Under the pieces are notes generated by a model. It saw nothing but the letters and a program-made list of their open reading frames with translations. It had not been told where the DNA came from and did not search any database. DNA of 47,744 bases, from positions 1 to 47,744 of the forward strand of contig JBOGUF010000013.1 of assembly GCA_050696075.1 (NCBI GenBank), given 5' to 3'. Positions 8,389-17,263 of the stretch are shown here, one piece after another; the stretch's first letter is position 1, and each line of letters starts with the position of its first letter. The DNA is from JBOGUF01 sp050696075. GTDB taxonomy: Bacteria > Chloroflexota > Chloroflexia > Thermomicrobiales > UBA6265. Both the position numbers and the translations under genes were made by a program.

Positions 8389-9795
8389 CTATGGCTGGAA
8401 GCGGAAGGCGTACAGGTCGGCGTCCGTTAAGGCGAAGCGGAGGCGCACGGGCCGTCCGGCGACGGCCGAAACGTTGCCGTTGCCCTGCCAGGTCACGATC
8501 CGATCGAGCTCGTCACCGTAGATGGTGGCACTGTCGTCGAGTCCGTAACCCGGCAGCGCGTTGCCGGCCTCGTCCTGGATCTCGACCTGCACCGCGCCCA
8601 TGATCGACGTGGAGTAGTTGATCTCCATCGCGACACCTTGGAACGTCAGGGGCGGTGTGGTGATCTTCCCGCCGGCGAACGGCGCGTTGACCGAGCCGAA
8701 ACCGTCGAGGCGGAGAGCGGCGCGGACAAACCGCAACCGCGGCGTGCGGAAGCGGTCGACGAGATAGAGCGAGAGCTCCTTCGGGCCGGTCTGGACGAGG
8801 CCGAATCCAATCGCCATCGAACGCTCGTGCCAGTTGTCGTCGTCCAGCCCTGGACGTAGCCAGGCGTCCCGGAAACTCCGATCCCAATGGATACCGTCTC
8901 GACTCGAGAGGAAGCTGACGTCCGACAGGCCGGGCAGTGACCACTCCGGCGGGCCGTTCCTCTCGTGGACGTAGCGCATCGGGAACATGAAGTAAACATT
9001 GCGAGCCCGCTCGTACGGGATGGTCGCGTTAGTATAGAACTGTTCGCGCGGCTGCGCCGCGAGGTCCAGGTCGAGGTAGTCGAGCGCTGTCCAATTGCGG
9101 AAATCGGTCGAAGTCGCTCGGCGAACCGTGCGTGTCTTCGCGTGTTGCGGGCGATCGTACTGATAGTCAGGCGACAGCGCTTCCGGTGGCGCCGCGATCC
9201 ACCCCCGTGTGTAGGCGACGTATTGACGTCGCCAGGGATCCCAGAAGGCGATGTTCGGTGAGTCGAACATTGGGTCGGATTCCGGCGGCGGGATGATCGG
9301 TTCCGATTGGACCGGCCGCCAGTGGATGCCATCGGCCGAGACCAAACCCACGATGCCTCCCCGCTTCGGCGCCTTGGCGATCGCCTTGTACCGTTCGTCG
9401 GCCGGCGCGGCCGGGTTGGCGTCCCGAAAGACGCAGAGGTTGGTCCCCACAGTATCCGGCAGCGTCCAAACGAGATTGTTGGCCCGGGATCCGTTGAACT
9501 CGATCAGTCCCAGATTCGGCCGCTCCCAGTGAATGCCGTCGTCGCTCTCCAGGTACGCCGTCAGGTCCCAGCCGACATCCGACTGCTCGGACGACTCAGC
9601 CCGGTACCACATGCGGTAGCGATTGCCATCTTGCATCACGTTGGGGAACCAGGAGGTGTTTTCCTCCCAGGGCCGCTCCGGCACCCAGATCGTCTCGCGC
9701 AGGGTCGGCGGGTGGACTTTCAGACAGGCGTTTCGCTCGTCCGCTACCAGATAGCGGTCGATGAAGAGCTGCCAGTCGCTACCGACGTCAATCAC
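8389..9795 (-). CDS. Glycosyl hydrolase-like beta-propeller protein (GH32/43/130-like)
   Basis: A 468-residue protein starting at a GTG with an AAGGA ribosome site. Blade-like motifs recur: YRMWYRAES, ESDDGIHWERPNLG, SADGIHWRPVQS and SRDGIHWDRSF, the pattern seen in five-bladed glycosidases such as GH32/43/130 relatives. The opening GSDWQLFIDRYLV is shared with the larger protein at 11661-13352, so the two are distant paralogues in one operon. There is no signal peptide. Substrate unknown; a glycoside hydrolase or phosphorylase on the imported compound is the likely role, but catalytic acids cannot be assigned. Confidence 0.76.
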   Translation of the reverse strand: MIDVGSDWQLFIDRYLVADERNACLKVHPPTLRETIWVPERPWEENTSWFPNVMQDGNRYRMWYRAESSEQSDVGWDLTAYLESDDGIHWERPNLGLIEFNGSRANNLVWTLPDTVGTNLCVFRDANPAAPADERYKAIAKAPKRGGIVGLVSADGIHWRPVQSEPIIPPPESDPMFDSPNIAFWDPWRRQYVAYTRGWIAAPPEALSPDYQYDRPQHAKTRTVRRATSTDFRNWTALDYLDLDLAAQPREQFYTNATIPYERARNVYFMFPMRYVHERNGPPEWSLPGLSDVSFLSSRDGIHWDRSFRDAWLRPGLDDDNWHERSMAIGFGLVQTGPKELSLYLVDRFRTPRLRFVRAALRLDGFGSVNAPFAGGKITTPPLTFQGVAMEINYSTSIMGAVQVEIQDEAGNALPGYGLDDSATIYGDELDRIVTWQGNGNVSAVAGRPVRLRFALTDADLYAFRFQP

Positions 9796-9962
9796 GTTTC
9801 TTCATCCTTTCACGGAAATGTCGTGACACGAAAAGAGCCAGCGGCGGCCGCCCGGGGCGCCGTTCGGGGGTCGTACACGTGGAACGGGGATCGGCTCGGG
9901 CTGGCGCTCGGATTTGGACTATCGGCTCCATGGGAGCTGTCTCACGTCCTTCGAACGACCCT

Positions 9963-11630
9963 CTAGCGCTTTGCGACGTAGGCGGCCTCGAAGGACCGGT
10001 ACATGCTGTCTTGGTAGATGCTGAGATTCCGCACCCAGGGCTTCACGAAGTAGTGGCCGCGATAGCCGAAGAATGCCAGGTAAGGGTAGTCGGCCAGATG
10101 GAGCCGCTCGGCCTCAGCCATGGCTTCGCAGCGGGCTACCTCGTCGGGGTTCGACAGGGCTTGATTGACCAATTCGTCCACGGAGGGGTTGGCGTAGAGG
10201 CTGGCCCGGTTGACAACGGCGCCGCTGAGCAGATATTGGCTCAGCCCGGCGGCATCGGGGATAGGACCGCCGATGCTCGCCCGGAACACCTGGCCGTTCT
10301 GCTGGAGGTATTCGATGTCCATCGAGGCGTCCCGTTGCTGCACCTCGATCGTTACGCTCAGGTTCTCCTGGAGCATCTGTTGGATTGCTACCGCGGTTGT
10401 TGTCCAGGGTCCGGACGTCTGGCCGCCCGCTTCGGAAACCAGGATCGCAATCGGCGGTAGGCCCTGGGCGTCCTTGTAGCTCGATTCGGCCAGCGCTTGC
10501 TGGGCGCCGGCCGGATCGTAGGTGGGGAACAGCTGCTCCGGCTGGTAGCAGACCATGTTTGCCTCCATCAGCCGGTCGGCTGCGGGATACATCCCCCTCA
10601 GCGCCACCTCCGAGAGGCTGGGCACATCAACCGCTTTGGCAAATGCCTCCCGGACCTTGATGTCGTCAAACGGCGGGTTCTTGACGTTGAACCCGAAGTA
10701 GAAGGCGCCGGACGGCGAGTCCATGACGAGCTCGGAGGTCAGCTCGCCGCCGGCCAAGGCGGCGCCGATGTCGGCGGTATTGGGGCGCCACAGTACATCC
10801 AACTCGTTATTCTCGTACTGGATTAGGGCCGTGCCGGGATCGCCGATCTTGACGACCTCGATCTGCTGGATCTGTGGCTGCCCACCCCACCAGTGCAGGC
10901 TCGGTACCAGCACCATGCGCTCGTTGACCGTGTACTCTGACACCATGTAGACCCCCGACGTCACCGGTGTCCGCCACCACTCCTCGCCGCCCTCCAGCAC
11001 ATTGTCCCGCTTGACGATGGACCCGGCGGGTTCTGCGACGACGGCCGGGAAATAGGGCCTGGGAGCCTTGAGCCGGATCCGCACCGTCTGGTCATCGCCT
11101 ACCTCGATGCCCGACAACTCGGTCGTCTCGCCGCTCCGCACCTCCTCGTACCCAACGACATCTTGGAGCGTGCTTCCAGCGAAGCTCTTGGTATTGGGAT
11201 CGGTGAGTCGGCTGAGGCTGAATTTGACATCAGAGGCAGTGATTGGGCTGCCGTCGGAGAACTTGGCGCCCTTATTCAGCACGAAGGTCCACGATGTTCC
11301 CCCATCCGTCGTCTCCCATGTCTCGGCCACGCCCGGGACCAACTCGCCCGCGGCGTTCATGTGGGTGAGCGGGCGGTAGACGGTGTGGAACGTGCGCGCG
11401 ATTTGGCCGCCGTTGAATTGGGGGTCCATGTTCCAATCGGCGTAGATGGCCGTGCGGAGCACCTGCTGGTCGGCGGGAGCGGCCTCGGGGCTCTGGGCCG
11501 TCGCCGCGCGACCGCGGGCGGCCAACGCCGGCGCCGCGATGACCCCACCCAACCCAATGCCCACCGCCATCGATCGTTTGACGAAGGCCCGTCGACCGAT
11601 CCGTTCCGTTTGTGAAGTGATCGAGACCAT
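9963..11630 (-). CDS. ABC transporter substrate-binding protein, family 5 (peptide/opine/nickel type), Tat-exported
   Basis: A 555-residue solute-binding protein for the DppBCDF importer at the end of the operon. The N-terminus has a twin-arginine signal, GRRAFVKRSMAVGIG, followed by a hydrophobic stretch and an AAPALAARG region for cleavage, so it is exported folded. The mature part shows the SBP family-5 pattern: TAIYADWNMDPQFNGG, a WTFVLNKGAKFSDGSPIT block near residue 110, and SGAFYFGFNVKNPPFDDIKV before the second lobe. It has no lipobox cysteine. It lies between two propeller-enzyme genes, five genes away from its permeases, consistent with one long transcript. Confidence 0.92.
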   Translation of the reverse strand: MVSITSQTERIGRRAFVKRSMAVGIGLGGVIAAPALAARGRAATAQSPEAAPADQQVLRTAIYADWNMDPQFNGGQIARTFHTVYRPLTHMNAAGELVPGVAETWETTDGGTSWTFVLNKGAKFSDGSPITASDVKFSLSRLTDPNTKSFAGSTLQDVVGYEEVRSGETTELSGIEVGDDQTVRIRLKAPRPYFPAVVAEPAGSIVKRDNVLEGGEEWWRTPVTSGVYMVSEYTVNERMVLVPSLHWWGGQPQIQQIEVVKIGDPGTALIQYENNELDVLWRPNTADIGAALAGGELTSELVMDSPSGAFYFGFNVKNPPFDDIKVREAFAKAVDVPSLSEVALRGMYPAADRLMEANMVCYQPEQLFPTYDPAGAQQALAESSYKDAQGLPPIAILVSEAGGQTSGPWTTTAVAIQQMLQENLSVTIEVQQRDASMDIEYLQQNGQVFRASIGGPIPDAAGLSQYLLSGAVVNRASLYANPSVDELVNQALSNPDEVARCEAMAEAERLHLADYPYLAFFGYRGHYFVKPWVRNLSIYQDSMYRSFEAAYVAKR

Positions 11631-11660
11631 GGCTTTGCTCCTCTCATCCGTTCTCGACTG

Positions 11661-13352
11661 CTAGCCGTCGGCCGTGACGCCGGGTTGTCCGGAACCGGGA
11701 GGCGCGTGAGCACGCCCGCGGTTGGCCGGTCTGCCGCGACTGCCCGGCGTGAGCAGGTTGACCCAGCTCGGTTCGCCCTTGGCTCCAAGGACCTGAAAGG
11801 AGTAGAGGGCGGCATGCCTCAGCGAGAACCGAAGCCGCATCGGCGTGCCGGCCAGGCGACCCAGATCCGACGCACCGTTCCACGTGACGACGTGCCGCAC
11901 GGCGTCGCCGGAAAAGGGGTCGCAGTCGCTCTCCTCGTAGCCGGCCAGCGGACGGCCCTCTGCGTCCAGCATCGCGACGCGGAGCCGTCCGAACGCTTCC
12001 CGTGAGGGCAGTGAAGAGCCGAAGCGTTGGCTGGGTGCCCGGGCATTCACGACGAGGCGGTTCCCCTCGAAGATGAGCGGCCGAGTCGTGAGCGTTCCCC
12101 CGGGGTCATGCCCATCGATGGAGGCAAAACCGTCCAGCCGCAGCTTCGCCAGCCCGATCGCGTACGCCAACGGCTGCCCGTCGCGCATCATGCCGAGGAG
12201 GTGGCGTTGGCCGTGACCGACGATCTGGGCGCCGCACGGAACGTTTCGGCCCGTGTAGTAGATGAGCACCTCATCGTTCCGCACGATCGGCTTCGAGAGT
12301 GCGACAAACTCGCTGTTCCAGGCGCCCCAGAGACCGCGTCGCATGAACTCCCAGTGGGGCGCGACGCGCGTCCAGCGCCGGCCGTCGCGACTGATGACGA
12401 GCTCGGTGCGGTGCTCGGCATGGTCGTGTTGGTAGATGCCCCACAGGTTATCCGGCACATCGGCCACGTCGTGAGGCGTGCATGTGTCCAAAAACCCGAT
12501 GTAGAGGTCGTCGGTATAGAGGATCGCCCCCAACAGGCCGGCATGGCCGAAGTCCCACAGAGGCGGATCGATCTGCTCGTCCCTGCGGAGCACTTCCTCG
12601 GTGTCGCCCCAATCCTCAAAATTCGAGCTAGTCGATCGCATCAGCGCGGCCTCGGCACGAACGCGCCGACCGTCGACGTCGGACGGGATGCCTGGGGTCA
12701 TCTGCCGATGGAAGTGGACGTATTGCCCCAACCTGGGATCCCAGCCGAAGAGGATGCCGAGGGGGGACAACGGCGGCGGGAAGAAGACGGGATCCCCGAC
12801 GCTCATCCGCCAGCGGATGCCATCCGGAGAGAAGGCCTTCTCCAGCAACCATCGCCCGTCGACCTCGGTCGCGTAGACCATCTTGTAGCGTCTGTCGGGA
12901 TCCGGCTCGTCGTAGTCCTTGACGAGGTTCGGGCGACGGATGTACCGGCGACCGCCCGAGCCGGGCGGCAGGATGTTCGTCTCCGGCACGTCGCCGTACG
13001 CCACCATCCTCAGGTTCGGTTTCTCCCATTGCAGTCCATCCTGGGAGACCGCGTAGCACGACCGATAGCCTCCGTCCGGCACGTCGCCGATCGGACCATT
13101 CGCCTCTGCGGCGGCGACCTCCGACGAGCGATACCACATCCTGAAAAGCTGCTCTTCTTCGTCGAACAGCACGGTGCCGCCGAACAGGTACACGCCGTTC
13201 CTCGCGGGCCCGAGCTCCCAGGGTCGATCCGGCGCAAGAACCGGATTATCGGCGTAGCGGGTCGGACGGTGGAGCTGCCGGTGGCAGTCCTCCATGCGGT
13301 CGATTACGAGATCGTCGAGAAACAGTTGAGGCGTCGTGCCGACATTTAACAT
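11661..13352 (-). CDS. Glycosyl hydrolase-like beta-propeller protein (second paralogue)
   Basis: A 563-residue protein starting MLNVGTTPQLFLDDLVI. The QLF(I/L)D opening, the PWE segment and the FRMWYRSSE and SQDGLQWEKPNLRM blade motifs parallel those of the 468-residue protein at 8389-9795. Other blades read SPDGIRWRMSVG and SRDGRRWTRVAP. The last roughly 35 residues, rich in Gly, Arg and Pro, are extra and probably disordered. The gene follows the oxidoreductase gene by 30 bases and precedes the substrate-binding protein gene by 30 bases. Likely a glycoside-acting enzyme of unknown specificity. Confidence 0.76.
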   Translation of the reverse strand: MLNVGTTPQLFLDDLVIDRMEDCHRQLHRPTRYADNPVLAPDRPWELGPARNGVYLFGGTVLFDEEEQLFRMWYRSSEVAAAEANGPIGDVPDGGYRSCYAVSQDGLQWEKPNLRMVAYGDVPETNILPPGSGGRRYIRRPNLVKDYDEPDPDRRYKMVYATEVDGRWLLEKAFSPDGIRWRMSVGDPVFFPPPLSPLGILFGWDPRLGQYVHFHRQMTPGIPSDVDGRRVRAEAALMRSTSSNFEDWGDTEEVLRRDEQIDPPLWDFGHAGLLGAILYTDDLYIGFLDTCTPHDVADVPDNLWGIYQHDHAEHRTELVISRDGRRWTRVAPHWEFMRRGLWGAWNSEFVALSKPIVRNDEVLIYYTGRNVPCGAQIVGHGQRHLLGMMRDGQPLAYAIGLAKLRLDGFASIDGHDPGGTLTTRPLIFEGNRLVVNARAPSQRFGSSLPSREAFGRLRVAMLDAEGRPLAGYEESDCDPFSGDAVRHVVTWNGASDLGRLAGTPMRLRFSLRHAALYSFQVLGAKGEPSWVNLLTPGSRGRPANRGRAHAPPGSGQPGVTADG

Positions 13353-13382
13353 GGCTCGTTCCCCTTCCTCGACGGCTGGTCC

Positions 13383-14525
13383 CTAACCCAGGGGACTTGG
13401 TTGGGGCAAGGATTTGGTGGTGACCGGCCCAACCGGGAGCGGGCCACCTGCCCGGTGACGCTCGGTCAGGAACCGCTCCCAAGAATCCATCGCCGGTTCC
13501 GCGGGAGGGACATCGACCGCGCTGCCCGTCGCAAGCGAGCGCGCGACGGCCTCGCAGAATGCCATATAGTCGACTCCGTCCCGGAAGGTGGGCGAAACCG
13601 CCGTCCCGCCGCGAATCGCCTCGATGAACTCTGCATCGGTGGTCTGAAAGCGTTCCTCTTCGGGCGGGATCGGGATCGGTCGGAGGTGCTCGTCGTCGGC
13701 CGTCGCCCCCAGCAACTCTTCGACGAAGAACCGATAGATCAGTGCGCCCCGCGAGCCGTAGATCTCCATCGCGTTCCCCGGACCAAAGGCGGCGCAACTC
13801 GAGAAGTGCAGACTAGCCGTTGCGCCACAGGCGAGATCCGCGGCGATGGCAAGCGAATCCGGGACGCGCGCCTCGACCTCGGCGCCTGCCGAATTAGTGC
13901 GCTGGCGACGGTGGCTCCTGCCGGTGGCAACGACGCGCGTCGCCGGCCCCACCCAGCGATGCTGCACCTCTACCCACAGGCCAAGCGCCATCGCGTTCAC
14001 GCCGACGACGTCCGGATCGGCCGTCCAGTCATAGACTGCCTTCGGCTCGGCGAGGGTCATCCCGGCGACGCGCACCTCTCGCACGTCGCCGAGGAACTCC
14101 TCCTCGTGCAACAGACGGCGGACGACCCGATCCCCTTTGAGGCCGGGACGCGGCGGGTAGAGGGCCGCGATCACCCCCGCGGTCTCCGCATCGCGCAGCA
14201 TCTGCTGTGCTTCGCTGAGATTGCGCGCCATGCGGCCTTGACAGAGGACATGCTTGCCGGCTGACAGCGCGGCCCGCGTGACGGGACAATGCAGGTTCGG
14301 CGGCGTGGCAACGATGACTGCGTCGACGTCTGGAGACTCGACGACCGCTCGCCAATCCTGGGCAACTCCCGGGATTCCGAAATCGGCCGCCACCGCGCGC
14401 GCGTTTTCGAGACGACGCGACCAGATCAGTTGGACGTCCACGCCGGGCAGATGCCGCAGACCAGGCAGATGCCGATTTTGCGCGACCCACCCGGCACCGA
14501 CGATTCCGACGCGAACGTTGTCCAC
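13383..14525 (-). CDS. Gfo/Idh/MocA family NAD(P)-dependent oxidoreductase
   Basis: A 380-residue sugar or inositol dehydrogenase-like protein starting at GTG with a GAGAGGG ribosome site. The Rossmann motif VGIVGAGWVAQNRHLPGL is at residues 6-23. The family EKP motif, which normally carries a catalytic or cofactor-contacting lysine, is replaced by QGR in HVLCQGRMARNL, so the enzyme belongs to a variant subfamily. The C-terminal alpha/beta domain is complete. It would oxidise or reduce a sugar derivative made by the other enzymes of this operon. Confidence 0.89.
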   Translation of the reverse strand: MDNVRVGIVGAGWVAQNRHLPGLRHLPGVDVQLIWSRRLENARAVAADFGIPGVAQDWRAVVESPDVDAVIVATPPNLHCPVTRAALSAGKHVLCQGRMARNLSEAQQMLRDAETAGVIAALYPPRPGLKGDRVVRRLLHEEEFLGDVREVRVAGMTLAEPKAVYDWTADPDVVGVNAMALGLWVEVQHRWVGPATRVVATGRSHRRQRTNSAGAEVEARVPDSLAIAADLACGATASLHFSSCAAFGPGNAMEIYGSRGALIYRFFVEELLGATADDEHLRPIPIPPEEERFQTTDAEFIEAIRGGTAVSPTFRDGVDYMAFCEAVARSLATGSAVDVPPAEPAMDSWERFLTERHRAGGPLPVGPVTTKSLPQPSPLG

Positions 14526-14570
14526 TTCTTCCCTCTCTCCAAGGCAGCCGCTGTTGGCGACCGTGTAGCG

Positions 14571-15365
14571 CTAGCGACCGGTGACAGCACGCCCCGCGGC
14601 GATCGGGACGATACCGGCGTGACGGCGAGATGCCTCCGCCGCCGTTGCGCACACGAGTGAAACGATGTCCTCTTCCCAGCGCTCCGGCAATTCTTGCTCG
14701 CGCATCGTGACGCTGATCGCCGCGACTGTCTCCCCCCCGGGCCCCTTGATGGGAGCCGCGACACAGTTGACCTCGGTGACAAACTCGCCGCGATCGACCG
14801 CGTAGCCATCCTCTTGTATCCGCAGAAGGATCGACCGGAGCGCGTCCAGGGAGGTGACGGTGTGTGTGGTTGATGCGCGCAGGCTGAGGCGGCCGAGCAC
14901 GGCATCGCGTTCCTTGGTGGGAAGGTGAGCCAGGAGCACTTTGCCAAGTGCCGTCGCGTGAGCGGGAGCTCGGAAGCCGGGTGGCATGAACAGCGACGGC
15001 GAATGGTTCGGTACGAGACAGTCGAGATAAGTCACCTGGGAGTCGCTCAGCACGGCAAGGTTGACGGCGTGCCTGACCTGACTGCGCAACTTCTCCAGAC
15101 ACGGCCGCACGTTCTGGACGAGTCGGAGTTCGGTGCTGAGCGATTGGGCGAGGGTAACAATCTGCCAACCCAGCGCGTAGTCGCCATTGTGCGTACGCTG
15201 CTGGACGTAGCCCCGCTCGGCCAAGCTGGCCAGAAGGCGGTGCGTGGTGCTTTCCGGCAAGCCCAGGTGAAGGGCGATTTCCTTGAGGCGCAACACGCCC
15301 TGGACCTGTCCGAGCAAGTCCAGGATCTCAAGCGCCTTGGTGACCGAGCGGTTGACACCAGGCAT
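14571..15365 (-). CDS. IclR family transcriptional regulator
   Basis: A 264-residue regulator and the first gene of the leftward operon. The winged helix-turn-helix near the N-terminus shows KEIALHLGLPESTTHRLLAS, and the C-terminal effector domain follows with the family-typical GFRAPAHATALGKVLLAHLP and TEVNCVAAPIKGPGGETVAAI. I chose the ATG at 15363-15365 because GGAG lies 8 bases upstream; a GTG three codons further out is also possible. IclR proteins sense small acids such as keto-sugar acids, which fits the lyases downstream. A palindrome and a strong promoter upstream suggest self-regulation and control of the whole cluster. Confidence 0.93.
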   Translation of the reverse strand: MPGVNRSVTKALEILDLLGQVQGVLRLKEIALHLGLPESTTHRLLASLAERGYVQQRTHNGDYALGWQIVTLAQSLSTELRLVQNVRPCLEKLRSQVRHAVNLAVLSDSQVTYLDCLVPNHSPSLFMPPGFRAPAHATALGKVLLAHLPTKERDAVLGRLSLRASTTHTVTSLDALRSILLRIQEDGYAVDRGEFVTEVNCVAAPIKGPGGETVAAISVTMREQELPERWEEDIVSLVCATAAEASRRHAGIVPIAAGRAVTGR

Positions 15366-15470
15366 GCCGCTCACTCCTCACCGCCCGCGGACCGACCGCT
15401 ACTCGTCGGCGTGCTCGCTCTCCCCATCTAAGACGCCCCGTCGTGTACCGTCGGATTCGCCTTGCAGGTT

Positions 15471-15487
15471 ATTCCATTATTTGGAAT
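15471..15487. promoter_or_regulatory. Putative IclR operator
   Basis: Perfect inverted repeat ATTCCA-N5-TGGAAT in an AT-rich patch 100 bases upstream of the iclR-like gene. It falls at about +15 to +31 of the predicted transcript, a position suited to repression. IclR-family proteins bind short palindromes of this style; the assignment is an inference from position. Confidence 0.55.
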
Positions 15488-15508
15488 TTTACTTCTACGA
15501 TTAGTTAC

Positions 15509-15537
15509 AGAATATCCCTCGTGCGGCGTGCTGTCAA
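15509..15537 (-). promoter_or_regulatory. Sigma-70-type promoter of the iclR/catabolic operon
   Basis: On the minus strand a perfect TTGACA (-35, 15537-15532) is followed after 17 bases by TATTCT (-10, 15514-15509), which places the transcription start near 15502 and a leader of about 135 bases before the regulator. The IclR-like palindrome lies just downstream of the start. Confidence 0.7.
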
Positions 15538-15571
15538 GAGCTTGTTCTCGTCCAGGCCCTACGTTGCAGCA

Positions 15572-16030
15572 ATGTCCGCCTGGGAGCGCATGGCCGAGGC
15601 CTACCGCATCCTGGGGCTCTCCCCGCACGTCCACCCGCTGGGACTCCTGCGCAGCAAACTGCCCGCCGGCTACGCGACTTCGGCGGATCTAGAGCGGCTG
15701 CCGGACGGGGCGGCGGTGCGGCTCGCCGGCCGGGTCGTCTGCCGGCAGCGACCGGGGACCGCCAAAGGGGTGACCATCCTCTTGGTGGAAGACGAGCTGG
15801 GGCTGGTCAACGCAATCGTCTCCCCTACCCTCTACGAACGGCGCCGCGACGTCGTGCGGGGCGAGAGCTTCGTGGTACTGATGGGGCGGTTACAAAAGCG
15901 CGGCGGCGTCATCAACCTCCTGGTGCGGGCAATCGTGCCGCTGGACGTGCCATGCCTCCTGGCCCAGGTCGCCGCGATCGACGTGCCAGACGCCGCGCGG
16001 GTCGCGCCGGCATCGCACAATTACCGCTGA
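15572..16030 (+). pseudogene. C-terminal remnant of error-prone DNA polymerase DnaE2 (OB-fold region)
   Basis: This 152-codon reading frame matches only the last part of DnaE2 (ImuC): YRILGLSPHVHPLGLLR, then the OB-fold segment RVVCRQRPGTAKGVTILLVE, LGLVNAIVSP, and an ending ASHNYR like that of the full polymerase. The catalytic PHP, palm and fingers regions (over 900 residues) are absent upstream, where the sequence becomes AT-rich and holds the iclR promoter. It is either a decayed 3' end left by a rearrangement or a free-standing OB protein. No ribosome site is evident before the ATG at 15572, which favours a remnant. Confidence 0.72.
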
Positions 16031-16079
16031 TGCACGCGGATCGTCCACCCCAAGGCGGTCCGGCGCAACGCCGGTATGC

Positions 16080-16400
16080 CTACGTGCGTGCTCGGTCCCG
16101 ACGCAGCGCCAGCGCGATGTCCCGCTCGACCGCAGACCGATCCCCGAACACGGCGTCATGCCGCCGCGTCCCCGGTGGGATCGCGTCAAGCGCGCTCCCC
16201 ATCCGTCGCAGGCGGTGCAGATCATTGAGGCCGGCGAGCTGATCGATCCGAATGGTGCCGACCGAGACGCCGAACTCCTGGGCCAGCTCCTCGGCGCTGG
16301 CCGGCGTGCTGTCGACGACCCGCCGCCAGAGCACGTGCGTGCGGCGGTAAGCTGCTCTGCCGGGCAGGAGCGCACTGGGCATCCAATGGTGCGATGCCAT
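16080..16400 (-). CDS. Small helix-turn-helix-like hypothetical protein
   Basis: A 106-residue product with a plausible helix-turn-helix: ASAEELAQEFGVSVGTIRID around residues 34-53, followed by a polar helical tail rich in Arg. I do not recognise the family. Codon use is like that of neighbouring genes. It sits between a polymerase remnant and a hairpin-rich stretch, so it may itself be part of a decayed island. Function unknown; DNA binding is the best guess. Confidence 0.5.
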   Translation of the reverse strand: MASHHWMPSALLPGRAAYRRTHVLWRRVVDSTPASAEELAQEFGVSVGTIRIDQLAGLNDLHRLRRMGSALDAIPPGTRRHDAVFGDRSAVERDIALALRRDRART

Positions 16401-16828
16401 CCCGTGGTCGCGCCCCTACGATCCCACCCCTTGCCGACGTCGGACGCAGATGCCAGCCCGCTGGCCGAAGGTCCCACCAGTTCTGAGTTGAGGGCAGTTC
16501 CGACGAACTGCCCGCAGTTCCCTTTCCCCGGGGTCGTGGCTGTCACCCGCCGGGAAGGAGCGCAGCGACGCAAGGCGAAGCCTTGACGGCCACCAGGGGC
16601 GAGAGCCCCTGCCCCTGGCCAGTCTCGGCGAAGCGATCGCGAGGATCGAGCGCGTAGCGCTTACCTCGCGGGCGCGAAGTCGAGTCTGGCCCTTCAGTTC
16701 TTGGATCCACGCTTTCACGAAGCAGACGATCCGCGCGAAGCGACCCCGGAGCGAAGCGGGGATGGTCTGCGGGGTGTGTGGTGGACGCTTGGTTCGACGA
16801 CAGGACGCCCGGAGGCGCGACGGGTCAC
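16401..16828. repeat. Gene-free stretch packed with GC-rich hairpins, including a cloverleaf-like element
   Basis: No convincing gene is seen here, but perfect short inverted repeats follow one another. GGGCAGTTC (16492-16500) pairs with 16505-16513; CAAGGC (16571-16576) with 16580-16585 around a GAA loop; CAGGGGC (16594-16600) with 16605-16611 around GAGA. Then 16617-16627 pairs with 16681-16691 (one mismatch), enclosing three hairpins: CGATC 16634-16638 with 16644-16648, AGCGC 16649-16653 with 16657-16661, and TCGCG 16666-16670 with 16673-16677. A further CCCCG/CGGGG hairpin and a GCAGAC/GTCTGC pair lie between 16721 and 16770. The closed four-way layout resembles the element at 30348-30437. 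It could be a structured RNA or palindromic genomic repeats; it is not a tRNA. Confidence 0.6.
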
Positions 16829-17263
16829 CTAGGCTGGGTCGTCGATGGTCGCCGTGAGGAGATCAAAGAGATCGCCCGGATGGAGGATCCGTAACCCCGC
16901 GTAACTGCCGAGCTTCAGGAGTTGCTTGTCGCGCGTGGCGAGGTGCGACGCGCCGGCGCTCAGGCCGGTTGCAAGCACGAGATCATCTTTGGGTTGGGTC
17001 GCGATGCCCGAGACGGTCACGGTCAAGGGGGTGAGGCGTGCCTCAGTACGCAGGAGCTCCAGAATGCGGGTGGCTTGCTCAGCCGAGACGCGGGCGCGAT
17101 AGTACGGATCGGTGAACGTCCGCGCGAGCTCGCCCAACAGGTGCTCAGAGACGGCGAGCTCGTAGGCCCCGGCCCGCCACAGGTCGATCAGGCGGACGGA
17201 AACGCTTGCATGGCCGACGAAACCGGGCGCAAGGACGTTGGCGTCGAGGACGACGACCGTCAT
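16829..17263 (-). CDS. PIN-domain toxin (VapC-like RNase)
   Basis: A 144-residue PIN protein. The first acidic residue is in VVVLDANVLAPGF, a glutamate in SEHLLGELARTF, and the paired aspartates in KDDLVLATGLSAGASHLATRD, giving the metal-binding set of PIN RNases. Such toxins cut tRNA, rRNA or mRNA when their antitoxin is lost. Its ATG overlaps the TGA of the upstream antitoxin gene by ATGA, so the two are translated together. The pair lies at the left edge of the mobile element and could stabilise it. Confidence 0.88.
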   Translation of the reverse strand: MTVVVLDANVLAPGFVGHASVSVRLIDLWRAGAYELAVSEHLLGELARTFTDPYYRARVSAEQATRILELLRTEARLTPLTVTVSGIATQPKDDLVLATGLSAGASHLATRDKQLLKLGSYAGLRILHPGDLFDLLTATIDDPA

